DNA from: Liolophura sinensis | Taxonomy: Eukaryota; Mollusca; Polyplacophora; Chitonida; Chitonidae | Direction of reading: 5' to 3' | Assembly (NCBI RefSeq): GCF_032854445.1 | Contig: NC_088306.1 | Location: 23,405,764 to 23,469,763, forward strand | DNA length: 64,000 bases | In this document: one piece after another, positions 1-13,700 of the stretch | Layout of the letters: each line of letters opens with the position of its first letter | Position numbering within the stretch: the stretch's first letter is position 1 | The notes under the pieces: generated by a model | Databases searched by the model: none | What the model was told of the DNA's origin: nothing | Seen by the model: the letters and a program-made list of their open reading frames with translations, nothing else | Made by a program: the position numbers and the translations under genes

Positions 1-95
1 ATAAGTTCCGGAACTAAAATTGAAAGTTTTGGCACCACAAGAAATATTTTAACATGTTTTATTTGCCTCCAATATGGGGCGAAATTTTAGGTCAC
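1..95. mobile_element. MITE-2 right half, cut by the window edge
   Basis: TTTTGGCACCACAAGAAATA, TTATTTGCCTCCAATATGGG and GAAATTTTAGGTCACTTATC match the right half of MITE-2. Confidence 0.45.
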
Positions 96-483
96 TTATC
101 ATTTACTGTAATAAAACAACTTTGATCTAGTTTGTGTGTTTCCCCGAAAGCTTACGGCAGAATTCAGTCACGTGTGTGTATATGATATCATGGATGTGCA
201 GGGCCTAAGTACTGTTTGACAAGTGTGTAGTTTGAGCAGTGGTACAAATATGGAATGTTGTTAAATCGTCTCTCATGTGCGTGTGGATGAAGTGTAAATT
301 GCATGCTGGATTTCCAGGCGTCTTAATTGTCTGCAGAAGCCCTGAGTTTCCGCCTCATTATGAAATTGTCTCGACATAGACATGCATAACACAAGGTATA
401 GCACTTCCTATGTTCACATGGACAGAGGTATTTGTCATTATTTTGGTATTTTGCCTGGAAATACAGAGTCATGTAGTCTCCAG

Positions 484-672
484 TTACATGTAATTGAAAA
501 GAGGTTAATAAAAAAAATATCCATCACACTTAGGGCTGGCAAGAAGAAGAAAAAAATACCCATAAACCTGACTGGACTGAAAAAAAGAGACATTATTGAG
601 TGTGGTAAAGCACTAATTGAATACGTAAATCAATCGCCAGGAATTGAACTTGTGTGTTGTAAGCTGAATTAA
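484..672 (+). CDS. Probable last coding exon of an unidentified plus-strand gene
   Basis: An open frame ends at TAA (670-672). It can be entered after a TCTCCAG acceptor at 477-483 and reads LHVIEKRLIKKISITLRAG, then a run of lysines, then IPINLTGLKKRDIIECGKAL and on to VCCKLN. The composition (basic start, amphipathic helix-like end) looks like real protein rather than chance. An AATAAA lies about 100 bases after the stop. The rest of the gene would be left of the window. I do not recognise the family. The open frame extends up to 382, so another acceptor is possible. Confidence 0.4.
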   Translation, partial: LHVIEKRLIKKISITLRAGKKKKKIPINLTGLKKRDIIECGKALIEYVNQSPGIELVCCKLN

Positions 673-768
673 ACCTTAAATTACATGGGCTAGATATATT
701 CTCCGTGGAATGCAGCAATATCACAGTTGTTCCGGATTCTGTCGTCTCTTTTTTTTTTTTTATTTATC

Positions 769-778
769 ATGAATAAAA
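769..778 (+). terminator. Polyadenylation signal AATAAA (putative)
   Basis: GAATAAAATT lies about 100 bases after the stop codon at 672, the right place for the 3' end of a plus-strand gene. The call depends on the upstream exon being real. Confidence 0.35.
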
Positions 779-837
779 TTCTTCATGATATTTAATTATG
801 CCCAGTAGTATTTATTTTCCCTCAAAGGGAGATTTGG

Positions 838-1178
838 TGTTTGTTCAAGTATATTATGAAGGCATTGTCCTGTGTACACTGATAATATTATACTTGTTGT
901 AAATCCCTGAGAGTGACCAATGTAGCATTGTCCCCAAAATCAAATTCAAACTGCAGAAATTGCATTTGATTGGTGTTTTACGCTGTACTGAAGAATATTT
1001 CACTTAGGCCTATACGTCGGCAGCCAGCATTATGGTGGGAGGAAACCAGACAGAGCCCGGTGGGAGCCACGACCATCTGCAGGTTGCTTGCAGACCTTTC
1101 CACGTACGGCCAGAGAGGAAACCAGGAAACTGAATTTGAAAGTTGCTCCTTCATATGTGAAAATGTTGAGGAATTAAG
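838..1178. mobile_element. MITE-1 copy, split by a SINE
   Basis: MITE-1 is a roughly 220-bp element with imperfect inverted ends TAATTCTTCAACCTTTTCGC and its complement. The core contains TTTTGTGAAGCCCTGAAA and AATGTAGNTTNGTCTCCAAAA. Here the right end GTTGAGGAATTA is present and SINE-1 occupies the middle. Confidence 0.6.
964..1128 (-). mobile_element. SINE-1, 5'-truncated, nested in a MITE
   Basis: SINE-1 is the commonest repeat here. Its 3' end reads, on the element strand, GTGAAATATTCTTGAG then CGTAAAACACCAATCAAATAAATA; the body carries a GGGTTTCCCCCGGGCTCTGCC block. This copy lacks the tRNA head. It interrupts a MITE-1 copy. Confidence 0.8.
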
Positions 1179-1179
1179 A

Positions 1180-4100
1180 TTATATAGAGATTGCGTAGAT
1201 TAGCTGTTTTTGTCGAAAAAGACTTTGTTTTCCACGAATCATCATAGGCGAGTATCAACTAATGCCAAATTAAAAACTGGATATTTCACACCGGGCACAC
1301 AGTTGAAATGGTTTTCTCCACTCGTAAACCAAACCGTCTGCGTAAAAACGGATTTATTTGGTTCATTTGATTGGAATTTCCTGTCTAGTACGATTACACT
1401 GACTGATGGTTGAGGAATATTTGGATATGTTATATTCATGGCTATAGGGTCATATACTCCACATTAAATATTCCTCAGCTACATGTAGCAGTCAGTGTAC
1501 TACTTTATGTTGTACTCCAGAATATCTCACTTCTGCGACTGCGGCCAGCATTATATATGGTCGGTGGAAACAATCAAAAACGAAAAATTCGGAAGAAGGC
1601 CCCCTACAGCATTAAAAACCTATCCGTTAAATGAATTTATTAAATTCACATATTGAGAGAGGGAGAGAAATGAATAACTCTAATAGTATATAAGCCTACA
1701 GACAAATGTTTTATTTATACAATATTCACAAATAAGACGAATGCAGCGGATTCCGTAGTTAAGATAAAAACAATGCGTTGTTAAGTTTAAAACAACGAGG
1801 GACTCGTGAACAAGCTACACAGAAAGTCCAAATTACAGTTTCTGTGACGTAGCAGTGCGTTTGCACTTCATATATGTTTTATGAGCACACGTACACCGAT
1901 AATTGTGACGTAATACAGGAAGGAACAAACGAGTTCAGATCTTTGGACCGTCTTGGAAGAGGCAGGAAGGAGTTTACGAGCTCCCCATTAATACCATATG
2001 ATCTGTATACATACGTAAGAGACTGATCACCGAAGCGATTTGTTGAAATGGAAAAAGAGAAAATCTGGCGCAAAATCCACCCCATATAAAAGAAGGGAGA
2101 ATACTCTAACCTATGTGGGGCTATCACAAGGCAAAAATACCCGGAATGTAAACTGAGAGAAAAAAGGTGGAAAAATATACAATTTGGCAGAAAATAGATT
2201 TGTATGAAAAATTAATCGTACAAAACTTTTATGAGAGTAAAAAACAAGCCCACAGGATAGCAGAGAGGATGTCTTTAAAGTAGATAGTATAAAAATGTGG
2301 TGGGAAAATACAGAACTGAAAAAAGGCAGTAAATGTTTTGTTCAAACCCTATAATTTGTCCACTGAAAATGGAAGTTTCCATAAATAGTAATACTGGCCA
2401 CTACATGGTCAATCTCACCTAACTAAGCTCACTACAGATTTATACTATTTTTTCACATATAACACACAACACTACAATGAATGATGGCTCTTAGTTTTAG
2501 AATCTAAAATTTTGAAGTAAACTGAACAACTAACATACTGCTTCCGAGTAGCATGTATATACTAAATGACGGCCCTTAACTTAAAAATCTAAAATTTGGG
2601 AGTAAAATAAACCTTACATGAGGGAAATGCAGAATTTATATTCATATGTAACTGTAATGCTAAATATGTGATTGATTACTACGAACAATATTGACTAGGA
2701 CTCTAAACTAGATACACACATTCATTATCCTTATCGAAGCGCCTCTCAATTTCGAGTTTTAGGCTTTCAGTACAATTATCTGTCTGCAGGCTGTTACTCC
2801 CAATAACAATTATGGTGCCGATGGATACCTACCTCCCTTGAAAAGAATAACCACGTATTTGACATGTATTGAAAATGCACATGCAAGTCTGTGAATTTCT
2901 GCAGACAAACAGTTGTGAAAGCTGCATTTTTGACATGTATACCGTACAAGTACCACAAAAAGCGGGAGCAAAATACAAAAATTCATTTGTACAATTTGCA
3001 TGCAGGAATTCAAATCATAAACATACATTTACAAAGGCTTTTGCGAGAGGCCGCGATTGATACATACATTAAGCCAAGCAGATCCAGGACCCTGCCCCAA
3101 CCAAACTTACTTTATAAAAGAAAGTTGAGTGTAACGCTGTAACTATCATGAGGACATGTTTAAGTAGTTGAATCAACTTACCAGACTGTATTTGACATAA
3201 ATTACTATTTTAGACTTACATTTTTTCCAGTGTTATATTATCCCATCTTCCAAACAAACCCCAGAATACTCCCAGCAAAAATGAGCAACTTAGTTATGAC
3301 TGTCAAATATGGTGTGTTGCCATAGTTACAATCAAACTGCTCGCAGTCTGTAATAGTTTCATGGAACAGGGTCCTGGAAGCATCGGCCAGAGCATTGGCC
3401 GCCTGGGCAATAAATCTAATTTTTTAAATAAGTGCAAGTTTCTGGAAGTTGAAATACATTTGTTCAAGACCTACAACTGTGTTGTAGCAGCTCAATTTCT
3501 TGCGTTCAGCAATGACATAATTTGTTTTAACATTGAAAAATGACTCTGAGATTTCTGTCACTTCTACTTGCTATTCTTGGGACCTGTACCACCCACCCAA
3601 TGTAGAGTAAATTTATTGTAACTACATGTTCAATGGCAGCATACTTGTCTTCAGCATGTGTTGCCATGGTAATTACAATCAAAATTACCATACAACATCT
3701 TTGTGGAATGTGGAGACAGTTAAACAGTTCAGTAAGTTTAGAAGAATACATTTACTGTAAAAATTTATGTTTCCTCTCTTTTTTTTTACTAAACCTATTA
3801 TGGTAATATCTGTGTTACGAATCTTTCAGGGCAGAAGGGGAGATAGCACTGTATCTTTTACTTTACAAACTCTGCAATGCGTGAAAATATGAATATTAGA
3901 CAGAACTCCCCTACCATACATATACATAAACTTGCATGTGCACTACCATCAAGACTGAAAGCATTTTTGTCTACATGTAAACAAAAGAAAAAAACAAATG
4001 CACCATACAGTGTCATCAAATGATTTATATGCTGTACATACCACAATACAGCATTACCTATATTATAGTGAGATTACAAACTTATTCATTTATTAAAGCA

Positions 4101-7100
4101 GTATATTACAATGAAAGCCATCTTAAGCTGGTTTCTTTTTTCTTTTCAGTTTTTCTCTTGAGGTGCAGCGCAACGAATTAATATTGGTTTGAGCCCAGTT
4201 GTTCAAAAATGTATTGAGATGAAAACTCCTATAGCTTGGATGAAACTTGTACTTGATATACATGTACATATAGTATTGGGGTGAGACTCTCAAGTCCGAT
4301 TTCTAACTTAATTACTTTATACATTTTTTAACAATGGACTCATCATGTACAATACATTATACATGTAGGTGTCACAAGGTACAGAACTGAGCACAGAAAT
4401 GACAAGTTACAGATTACACTGAAAAAAAACGACACTTTTCTTTTGTTTGTTTTTGTCTTTTACCAAATTATACACTTTTTGAATCCTCAGCAGCCCAACA
4501 TTTAGAAAACATTCCATTTTATTTGTGATATCTTTCAGCATACTTTACGTGTTATGGTTTTCTTACTAACACAGGCATGACAGTTCAAAGACAAAGCACT
4601 GATAAAATTTCACATGAAATTTAAAAAAAAAAAAGGTTTTTTTTGTACATGTATTCTTCTATAAATTTTAAGAAACTATTTCAAAGTTTAAAGAACAACA
4701 CAAAATCTGTTCAGTAACTACAAGAGTTGACTACTTTCTCAAATCTCACATCTTAAAAAGAGTCAACATACATCTACATTCATTTTGAGAAGTTTTGGTC
4801 TTCAAATCAGAATGTATGTTTAAGTTTTGTGATGTCACTCAAACTATTCTGGCAGACTTTTTCAATTAGAAATGTGAAAATTTAAGTAATAATGCTCTTC
4901 TACGAAAACAAACTAAATTCAGGTCACGGGAGTCAAATAATTATCAAACATGTCAGATGTAATTAAATCCATAATGTTACACTCTGACAGCTTCTAACAT
5001 TTCCATCGTTACCAAGATGTCGCACATTGTCAACTTTAAACCTGATCTCTAAGAAGTAATTGGTATTTCATACATGGCAAATGGAAATAATTAACACTGA
5101 CTATCCAAGTGTTAACTTTCACGCAGATGTATAAATGCGAATATTTCTCATCATGCAAATATGAAGTGTGCCAAATACATGTACGGGTACTATGTATTTT
5201 TCCATACATGTATGTTCTTTCACCAAATACCAAAAGTTTGTATGTTTATATATTGGTGTATTCAATACTGGCACTATGCACCCACATTCAACTGTCGGAC
5301 ATCAAGAGCATGCAATCCAAGGTTGATATGAGGAAAATGCGATACAGTATCCAATATGACCAAAGCTGCAAGCACCAAAGTTGAGCCAATGCTGTGAGTA
5401 TACAATCTGAAAACCCATCAGCATGCAATGTGTACAATGTACATGTACCTAGATGTAAAACCTTCTACAACTTGAACCTGGCTAATTCACCCTTATGACT
5501 CGCTACATGTATCGCTACACTGGGCTACTCTAATTTGGAGGAAAAGGAAAAATACAAAGTTAAGAGCACCATACTGTAGCACATACAAATGATCACATGA
5601 CACAAGATCTTCCCCAATATCCAAGATGGCTGACATTGTAGGAAAGGAATTGGCAATCCAATATTATATTGGTGTCAAAAATAAGCAGCATTTCAATCGA
5701 GGCTACAAAAAGCAGGATCATTCAATTGGCAAACATTAAAACAGCCTTCTCAAGTTTTACATGTAATAATAAAAAAAGATAAAAATATGGCCTTTCAGTT
5801 TAACAATTTGTATGAAGAAAAAACAGACAGGCACATTGCAATTATATTAAACCCAGCAGCATATGGAACATGGAATATAGCTTTCCCCGATACTGTCATT
5901 CAGTTCAGGTCATTTCAACAATATCATCACTTCAATAAAATAAAGAAAAAAAAAACAAACCCCAGAAGCAATGACTCGAAACCTTGGTTCGCACTTGATT
6001 ATCTGTTTGCAACCATATCACAAATTCAGCACAGAATTTCGTACAAATACGTGTGTGCATGCATGTCTGTAGCTTATACAGCTTACACTCGTGACTCCGT
6101 CAAAACTGGTTCTGGAATTGTGCTTTAAAAATGCAAACATGTAAAATTTTATCATTTCTGTCGTGAATTTTTAATAACAATAACAGTGCACATTATGGAC
6201 ATACATCTCACGGGACAATATCTCTAGGTCTTGTGTTTATGCAAAATGCCATTTTCTTGGTCCATTAAAAACAGAATGGTCATAAAACATTCACATGCTC
6301 TCCATGAGTGAACTTTCCTTAAGCTGAACAAATGAAGAGACAATGGGTCTGTTAGAATTCCATTTTTCTCTAGTAACTACTGATCTTCGCAAGAATGTAG
6401 CATATATATTTGTACTTATTCGGACAAAACAAGCCTAGCACATGGAAGTAATGATTCTGTTTTCTCAAAGATGAAAGAATAATGTCCTTTGTATTAAGAA
6501 TTCAAGTGCAATAAGATGAATTCATCAAGATGTTCATCAAGAAAGTGTTGATTTTGAGCAGTTTGTTATATTTTTTTTTGTTTCGTTATGTTTTTTTAAC
6601 TTAATCTGATGATCGACACAGGAAAATACATAGCAATATGCCTCAATAATCATATATATTTAGATGTATATTCCATTTCAATTGTGAGCAAATTAAATAC
6701 ATACATGTATAAGAGAGTAAAAACACGAAGACAGTATTGAAATTTGTCACAGATGTAGATACAGCTACGCTTAAGGCTCACTAATTAAAAATGTTTTACG
6801 TGTACATGCATGTTTATACAACAGACCCGCAACTGGCGTGCACATAAAAGCTCGCATTTTCAGCGACTCACATACATGAACGCTTGCTTGGCTGGCACAT
6901 AAAAACGTGGCGCAGAATTTTCGTGCAGTATTACACCATACCGCTTGGACACTCATAGATGTGATGGGACAAGCCAATAAGTTTTCAAGTTCAATCTTTG
7001 ATAGAAAAAGCAGCATTCTACAATGGGAATCTAAAATAACCCCAATCCTGGGTCATTGACTATTTTGTCCTCTTGTGACACACAGGTCTGGCAGTTTTAA

Positions 7101-7434
7101 GAGATGTCAAGATACAAGATATATTCCAAAACTATGTCAAAAAGCGATATCAACTTTTGAACGCTCAACGATTTCTTCACCGATACAAAACACTGCATTC
7201 AGCAGTTCAGCAGGAACTAGGTAGTTTTTTACAGAAATGCACTCCTGTTGTAGTGGTAACTCTAATTTGATTGACACTTAATAACCCCACCCAGGCCACA
7301 ATCCCAGTCTCACAATTCAAAGAGGCAACAAATATTTAGACGTAGTTTGGTGCTGGAAATGTTACCCCATGGCACTGAGAAAACTCCTGGCGACCCTCGC
7401 ATTGACAAGCCAAGACTAAAATTACAAAATGTCT
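1180..7434. other. Gene-free stretch; right part probably 3' flank of the SDR gene
   Basis: AT-rich with many TACATGTA-type octamers and poly-A/T runs. No exon with flanking splice sites and credible protein was seen on either strand. The last few hundred bases may be SDR 3' UTR. Confidence 0.6.
1499..1572 (-). mobile_element. SINE-1 fragment
   Basis: Only the 3' part is left (TACTCCAGAATATCTCACTT and the GCGGCCAGCATTAT block), strongly diverged. Confidence 0.55.
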
Positions 7435-7791
7435 TTATTTTTCTGGGGGATTTTCAGCTTCATTCTGAGCCGGCTTCTCATCTGTCTTCGCTGGTTCTTC
7501 GTCCTTCTTGATTTCTTCATCTTTCTTCAAATCAGCCACGTCTTCGATCTTTTCCCCTTCTTTCTTGTCTTCCTCCTTGGACTTGTCCTCGGTGGCCTCC
7601 CCGTTCTCTTTAGGTTTCCCCTCGTCCTCAGGTTTAGCGGTCTCTTCTTGGCCCTCAGGTTCCTCCCCTGCCTTGTGGGGTCCTGTGAATTTCTTGGACT
7701 TCTTAATGAAGCCAGCCTCTATCATGGAATAGGCCATTTCAATCAGTGTGTCCTTGGCATCGTATGGATTGATACCCAGCACATCCTTCAT
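7435..7791 (-). CDS. SDR gene, exon 9 (terminal, with Lys/Glu-rich tail)
   Basis: The acceptor is AATTACAG. The exon begins MKDVLGINPYDAKDTLIEMA and reaches GFIKKSKKFTG, the normal C-terminus of the family. About 80 low-complexity residues rich in Glu, Lys, Asp and Pro follow, ending ENPPEK and a TAA stop. The tail is probably disordered and very charged. An AATAAA overlaps the stop codon; the true polyadenylation site may lie further downstream and I cannot place it. Confidence 0.92.
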   Translation of the reverse strand: MKDVLGINPYDAKDTLIEMAYSMIEAGFIKKSKKFTGPHKAGEEPEGQEETAKPEDEGKPKENGEATEDKSKEEDKKEGEKIEDVADLKKDEEIKKDEEPAKTDEKPAQNEAENPPEK

Positions 7792-10700
7792 CTGTAATTT
7801 ACAAAGTCAACAATAAAATTCAGCGAATTTATGCATTATGCAATAAATATACAAAAATTAAGCATGGTGCAACCTGGTTTTCAAATGTAATCAGAAGAGC
7901 TGCAAAGTGAAACTGTACACAAAACGATATGAGAATCAGGCAAAGTTTGAAGCAGTTACTGGACAGAAATCAGAATCAAAGAAATCTGTAAATATGCAGA
8001 CCAGCAACCATTTTTGAATCCCATTTACTTTAACATGGGTGTCTTAAAAAAAGTAATTTATAGTAGAACAAAACTAGAGAAAATCGAGGAACTGAAAAGT
8101 TTGTGAACATGAGAAGGTTCTAAAGAAAAGAGGTGCCATTTGTCTCTTGAACGCTTTGAGACAGGTGATTGGTAAATAAATGTCAACTAGGGCTGCCTAA
8201 CATTTTTTTTACAATTCACATGATACAGGGTGGTTTTACCTTCAAAGCCAAAAGAGTTCAAACTCACCTATAACTTTCCTATTATTGCCCAAACACCAAT
8301 GCATGACAAAAGGACAAACAGATGACTGGATGGACAAATTCAACTTAATAACCTCCATTTCGCTAAAGTGTGAGAAAAAAAAATGAAAGGAATGTATGGA
8401 ACAAAAACTGTTCCACGACCTACCCTGCTGTTGTTAAAGCGGGTCACTTTGCCGATGTTGGGAAGAATCAGCTTGATGGTCTTGTCAAAGAGGCTGGTCA
8501 TCCAAAGTGCGAAGTATGGGCAGTTGACCGTGGGGATGTTGTAGCCTGTAACAGGACATCATACGACAGTGCAGTGTGCATTTTGAATTATGACAATTAC
8601 GACTAACCCTAACAATTTCTCCTTACAAAAGGATACATGATTTTCCTTTGATGTGGGATCTCAAAGGAACAAAGGAATTTCATGGCGCAACGCATACAAT
8701 GAATTCTCCAGTCCTGGGCCCAGTTTTACAAAGCAGCGCATGGCATTTTTTTTTTTTATCATACATTTGTCGTATTGTATTTTCTATGTCACTACTGCTG
8801 AACCTTTGTCCTATATGTGCCATTATTGTGCAATTATGATATCTTTGTGAAAATGGGCCGAGGAGAGGCCAAGAAATTGTTTTGTTTTAGATCCACTACG
8901 GCCCCCATTGCAAGTCAGCTACATCTAAGATTACATGTGCTTCTCATTGCAGTCAATATTTCACCATTGTCATTGAAATTTCCAGGCAGTGGAATCAAAA
9001 ACAGGTAAGTTAAGAACACCGCATCATGACAGATTTCCTGAAAAAAGACTCTCACATCAGACAAATGGAGCTTGCTTCAAACAAATGTTACATAATAGGG
9101 AATAAACATGAGACATTAGTTAAAGTTGTGTGTAAAAAAAGTCCATGATTACTACTAGATTTTCAGGGAAGCTCTGGTCATTCCATGGTATCAGGTCAAA
9201 ATGTCCGGTGGCCAAAACGTGCGTTACCTACATGTAAATGTCTACTAGTTGTCAACTACAGTACTGCTCGATCCTAATGATGTACCTGCCACGGATGTGG
9301 ATCGGAACATCCGCATAGGAAGGGTGTAATATCATAGGAAGGGTGTAATATCATAGGAAGGATGTAATATCATAGGAAGGGTGTAATATCATAGGAAGGG
9401 TGTAATATCATAGGAAGGGTGTAATATCATAGGAAGATGTTCACATCATAGGCCGATCATACAGCCAAGATGGGTGTACCATCTGCTTAGGATTCACGTA
9501 GGATCCGACCATCATCCGCGTAGGATTCACGTAGGATCCGACCATCATCCGCGTAGGATGGGCGTAGGATCTGGATATCATCCACGTAGGATGGGCGTAG
9601 GATCCGACCATCATCTGCGTAGGATGGGCGTAGGATCCGACCACCATCCGCGTAGGATGGGCGTAGGATCCGACCATCATCTGCGTAGGATGGGCGTAGG
9701 ATCCGACCATCATCTGCGTAGGATGGGCTTAGGATCCGACCATCATCCACAAAGGATGAGCTTAGGATCTGACCATCATCCACGTAGGATTGGCGTAAGA
9801 TCCGACCATCACCCGGGTAGGATGGGCGTAGGATCCAACCATCATCTGCGTAGGATGAGCTTAGGATCCGACCATCATCTGCATAGGATGGGCTTAGGAT
9901 CTGACCATCATCCACGTAGGATTGGCGTAAGATCCGACCATCACCTGGGTAGGATGGGCGGAGAATCCGACCACCATCCGCATAGGATGGGCGTAGGATC
10001 CGACCATCATCTGCGTAGGATGGGCGTAGGATCCGACCATCATCTGCGTAGGATGGGCTTAGGATCCGACCATCATCCATGTAGGATGAGCTTAGGATCT
10101 GACCATCTTCCACCTAGGATTGGCGTAAGATCCGATCATCACCCGGGTAGGATGGGCGTAGGATCCGACCATCATCTGCGTAGGATGAGTTTAGGATCCG
10201 ACCATCATCTGCATAGGATGGGCTTAGGATCTGACCATCATCCACGTAGGATTGGCGTAAGATCCGACCATCACCTGGGTAGGATGGGCGGAGAATCTGA
10301 CCACCATCTGCGTAGGATGGGTGTATGATCCAACCAATATCCACGTAGGGTTTTGCGACATACCCTAACATTCACACATAAACTCATCTAACTCATAACA
10401 AATGCCGACTTGTTCGACACCACACTTGTTTGTCCTTTCCAAACAGAAAAAATATTTACAAATGGTCTAGTTCCTGGCATGGTTAACAATTTGCACATAA
10501 TCATGATAACATGCAAATTGAGTGTTCACTGTTTCCGCAATTATTTGGTAAATTAAAAACCATAACCGTCGTACAATTCACGATTTTCTGAGGGAGTCAA
10601 TTTAAGTGCTGAATGCAGTGTATAGTTACAACAGAACTTACATTTAGGCAACACGAATGGCTAATTTATAATATTTGTACAGGTTTTGGCGAGAACTTAC

Positions 10701-13700
10701 ATCATCTCCGGTTGTCCGGGAATGCTGTTATGATTTTACATTTCCACCCACACGGATAAACATAGTCGAGAAACGGGAAAGCAGAACTTGGAAGTCATGC
10801 ACTGGGCTTGCTCAGCTTTTTACTGGCCTGAATGAGTGGGAGGCGAATGATAGATCATTCACAAATACTTTTCTCGTCACCATGCTGCCTTACCACGTAA
10901 GACATGATACATCATGTCAAGTTTACAGACAGAGTGTAGGCAAAGCTTAAAGTGCCGCAAAACGGTCTAAATGAGACTACATGTATTGGTCAATCAAGAT
11001 CTGCGTAAAATGCACTCAGGATGGTGCCAACATCAGCGCATGGGCCGCCCATCATGGCCGTATGATCTGTGTAGCACATCCGATCAAGATGCACGTATGA
11101 TGGGCAGATGATACGTGTAGTGTACTGTGTAAGATGGGTCGGAAGTTGGGCGTCACGTGACCACCCTTTCGTGTTGAAAACAAAATGGTCACCCAATGTT
11201 ATAGCATTGGAGAAAAGGTCACTTTTTGCCACTTCGGTAGCGACCAGTAAGGCTTAGCTGTACAAAATAGCACCATGAAAGTTCTGCAGAAATACTTACT
11301 CTATCCGGAAAGCTGATAATTATACAAATCCAACGGATACAAGATCACTGATTCAAAAAGAGGCATTTTTTTCCTATGCAATAACATTGGGAGGACCGGT
11401 TTCTTCACCTACGCCGTTTGTTACTAAGGAGATCACATGGTCTCTAGCTTCCGATCCCTCTTACAGAGTATCATTGGGATCAGGCAGTACTGTATCTAAA
11501 GGACTGCTATATATCTGAGCACATTTGTTGGCACTGTGCTTTATAGTCAAATTACCCTTTGCCTATAAATTACCTTTTATGAAACATTGTAAACATCATA
11601 GAATATATTTACATGTACGAGATAAACAGTGCATTTTTGGAGCCTTTCTGTTTGACCATGGTGTGTTGGACACACCAGAAATGAACAAGGCAGCTGAGGT
11701 GGTCACACTGAGCTGATAGCGTGAGATATTGGCATTAGAGACGATGAAAAATTTTTTAAATATTTCTGTTAGACATACAAATTACATTTATACTTTCAGC
11801 ATTCTTTGTTATGATTGGAGACACATATTTATCCACATGCCGCTACAGGTTGCACATAAATTGTACATTTGTATATAGATAGGGGACGTTTTTATAGTGG
11901 TCGTCTTGGTTAATAGTTCATTTGACAGTACTTCACTCTGATTTATTAGTCATAGCCATTAAACTGGAATGTGTTTTTTTAGTCTTTTGTAGAAAAGGGA
12001 AAAATTTCAATACCCCTGTTGAAAAATAATACACATGTTCATTAATTCTTCAACCTTCTCGCATATTCTAAAGCTGTTTATTCAAGCATATTCTGAGGAT
12101 ACTATTCACTGTACACTGACAAATTTAAACTTTTTGTGAAGCCCTGAAATTTTCCAACCACACCAATATAGTTTACCTCCGAAATTAACAGCAAAAAGTG
12201 CATGAATCGCAGTGGAAGTTGCTCTTTCATATGCAAACAAGTTGAGGAATTATTGTACTGTTTCCTTTGACAACACTGTCAAATCAACAATGATATCACT
12301 TTACGAGGACTTTGTGAAAAAATTATTACAAAAGGTAATCTGTCATCAGTAAAAGGTTCAAAATAATTAGGACACCACAGGTACAATGTAACTTGAGTGA
12401 TTCTTCAGTTTAAGACGGCAATCAGGTACATATAAATATATGTATACACATGAATTTATCCTTATACTTATGTGTGTGCAAATGAATAAAAATTCTATTT
12501 GGAAATAATGTGCTTTGAAACCTTGCCTTTTTTTTTTGCAAGTTTACAACAGACACATAAATTGAATAAAGTCAAAAAAACAAAAAAACATGCATCAGGT
12601 ACAAAGCAGATGACTTACATTACCACAACTACCACTAACCACCGAATATTTATTTTCAAAAGTACATATATACATGCTAAAACACAACACCTAAATTCAG
12701 TCATGCCCATACTAAAATGATATTCTAGCTACATGAATGGATTTAGAAACACTGATATGTTCATCACAAAACATGGAATTTTAACTTGATCAATTTACCA
12801 TATCCTGAGGTTTCTAATGATTCTAGAAAAATGCTTTAAAGCTGGTCTGGAAGGTATTAGGATATCCTGCTGGAAAAATGTATGTTTCAGCACAAAAAAT
12901 GATATTTTATGGCATTAATTTGTCTCTAAAAAACCACTATAGTGGGCGAAAGGCTGTCTGTTCAGATCTTATGTAAATTTTTACAAGTGCAGCTGTCTGA
13001 GCAAGACATTTAAATACATTTAATGAATGAGCAGTTTTTCGACAGCTAATAAAGCGCATTTATAACTGGCCAGACCTTGATGTGCAAATTCCTTCTTGAG
13101 CATCAATGCGATGTCTCGCATCCAAACGCTATGTGAATACATCACATGCCGGTTTCCTGTTTGGAAGAAAACATGCACCATAGTACAAACACACATCATG
13201 CAATGCACATAACATTTATGACACAAAACAAGGCCGAATATAACTTTTCTCATGACACAAAAAACAAGGCTAACATTTTTCATGAGACAAAGTAATGCTG
13301 ACACCATTTGCAACATTGAAACACTGACACACATATAGGTACCTATCACAAACTGGATGCTTTGAAATGTAAAAACCAGCTATCGCAAACCATGATTTCT
13401 AAAACCAAATGCTATTTATTTTATCCCAGCTTATTTTCCAAAAAACTGTATATACCAAAATAAAAAAAATATCAAGTGCAGACGGATGGCACTAGTTTCA
13501 TGCTTTTGACCAGAATGTTTGAATACATACAAATATGTTTATAGGCAAAAACACCCAGAATGAGATAATAACTATTATGCCATACAACAACAATACAAGA
13601 AACACAAGCGATGGGTCAAAGTATACATGTCATGCATGTATGAAGACACCAAAACACGAATTTCAAAGCAGCCACTGAATTTCAATACATGCAGCTGGTG

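Noticed and set aside
970-1203. 77-codon open frame and similar ones at 15389-15757, 45698-45979 and 48199-48408
   Set aside because: They run through SINE-1 copies; the shared peptide pieces come from the SINE body.
5787-6128. 113-codon plus-strand open frame
   Set aside because: No acceptor, donor or recognisable motif, and it ends in an AT-rich region; likely chance.
7429-7797. 122-codon open frame on the plus strand rich in F and L
   Set aside because: It is the exact antisense of the Lys/Glu-rich terminal SDR exon.
8370-8606. Plus-strand open frame over SDR exon 8
   Set aside because: Antisense shadow of exon 8, which has acceptor, donor and family sequence on the minus strand.
9474-10328. 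284-codon open frame on the plus strand (and a 208-codon one on the minus strand)
   Set aside because: They are read-throughs of the 33-bp satellite, whose period is a multiple of three. The protein is an 11-residue repeat with no splice context.
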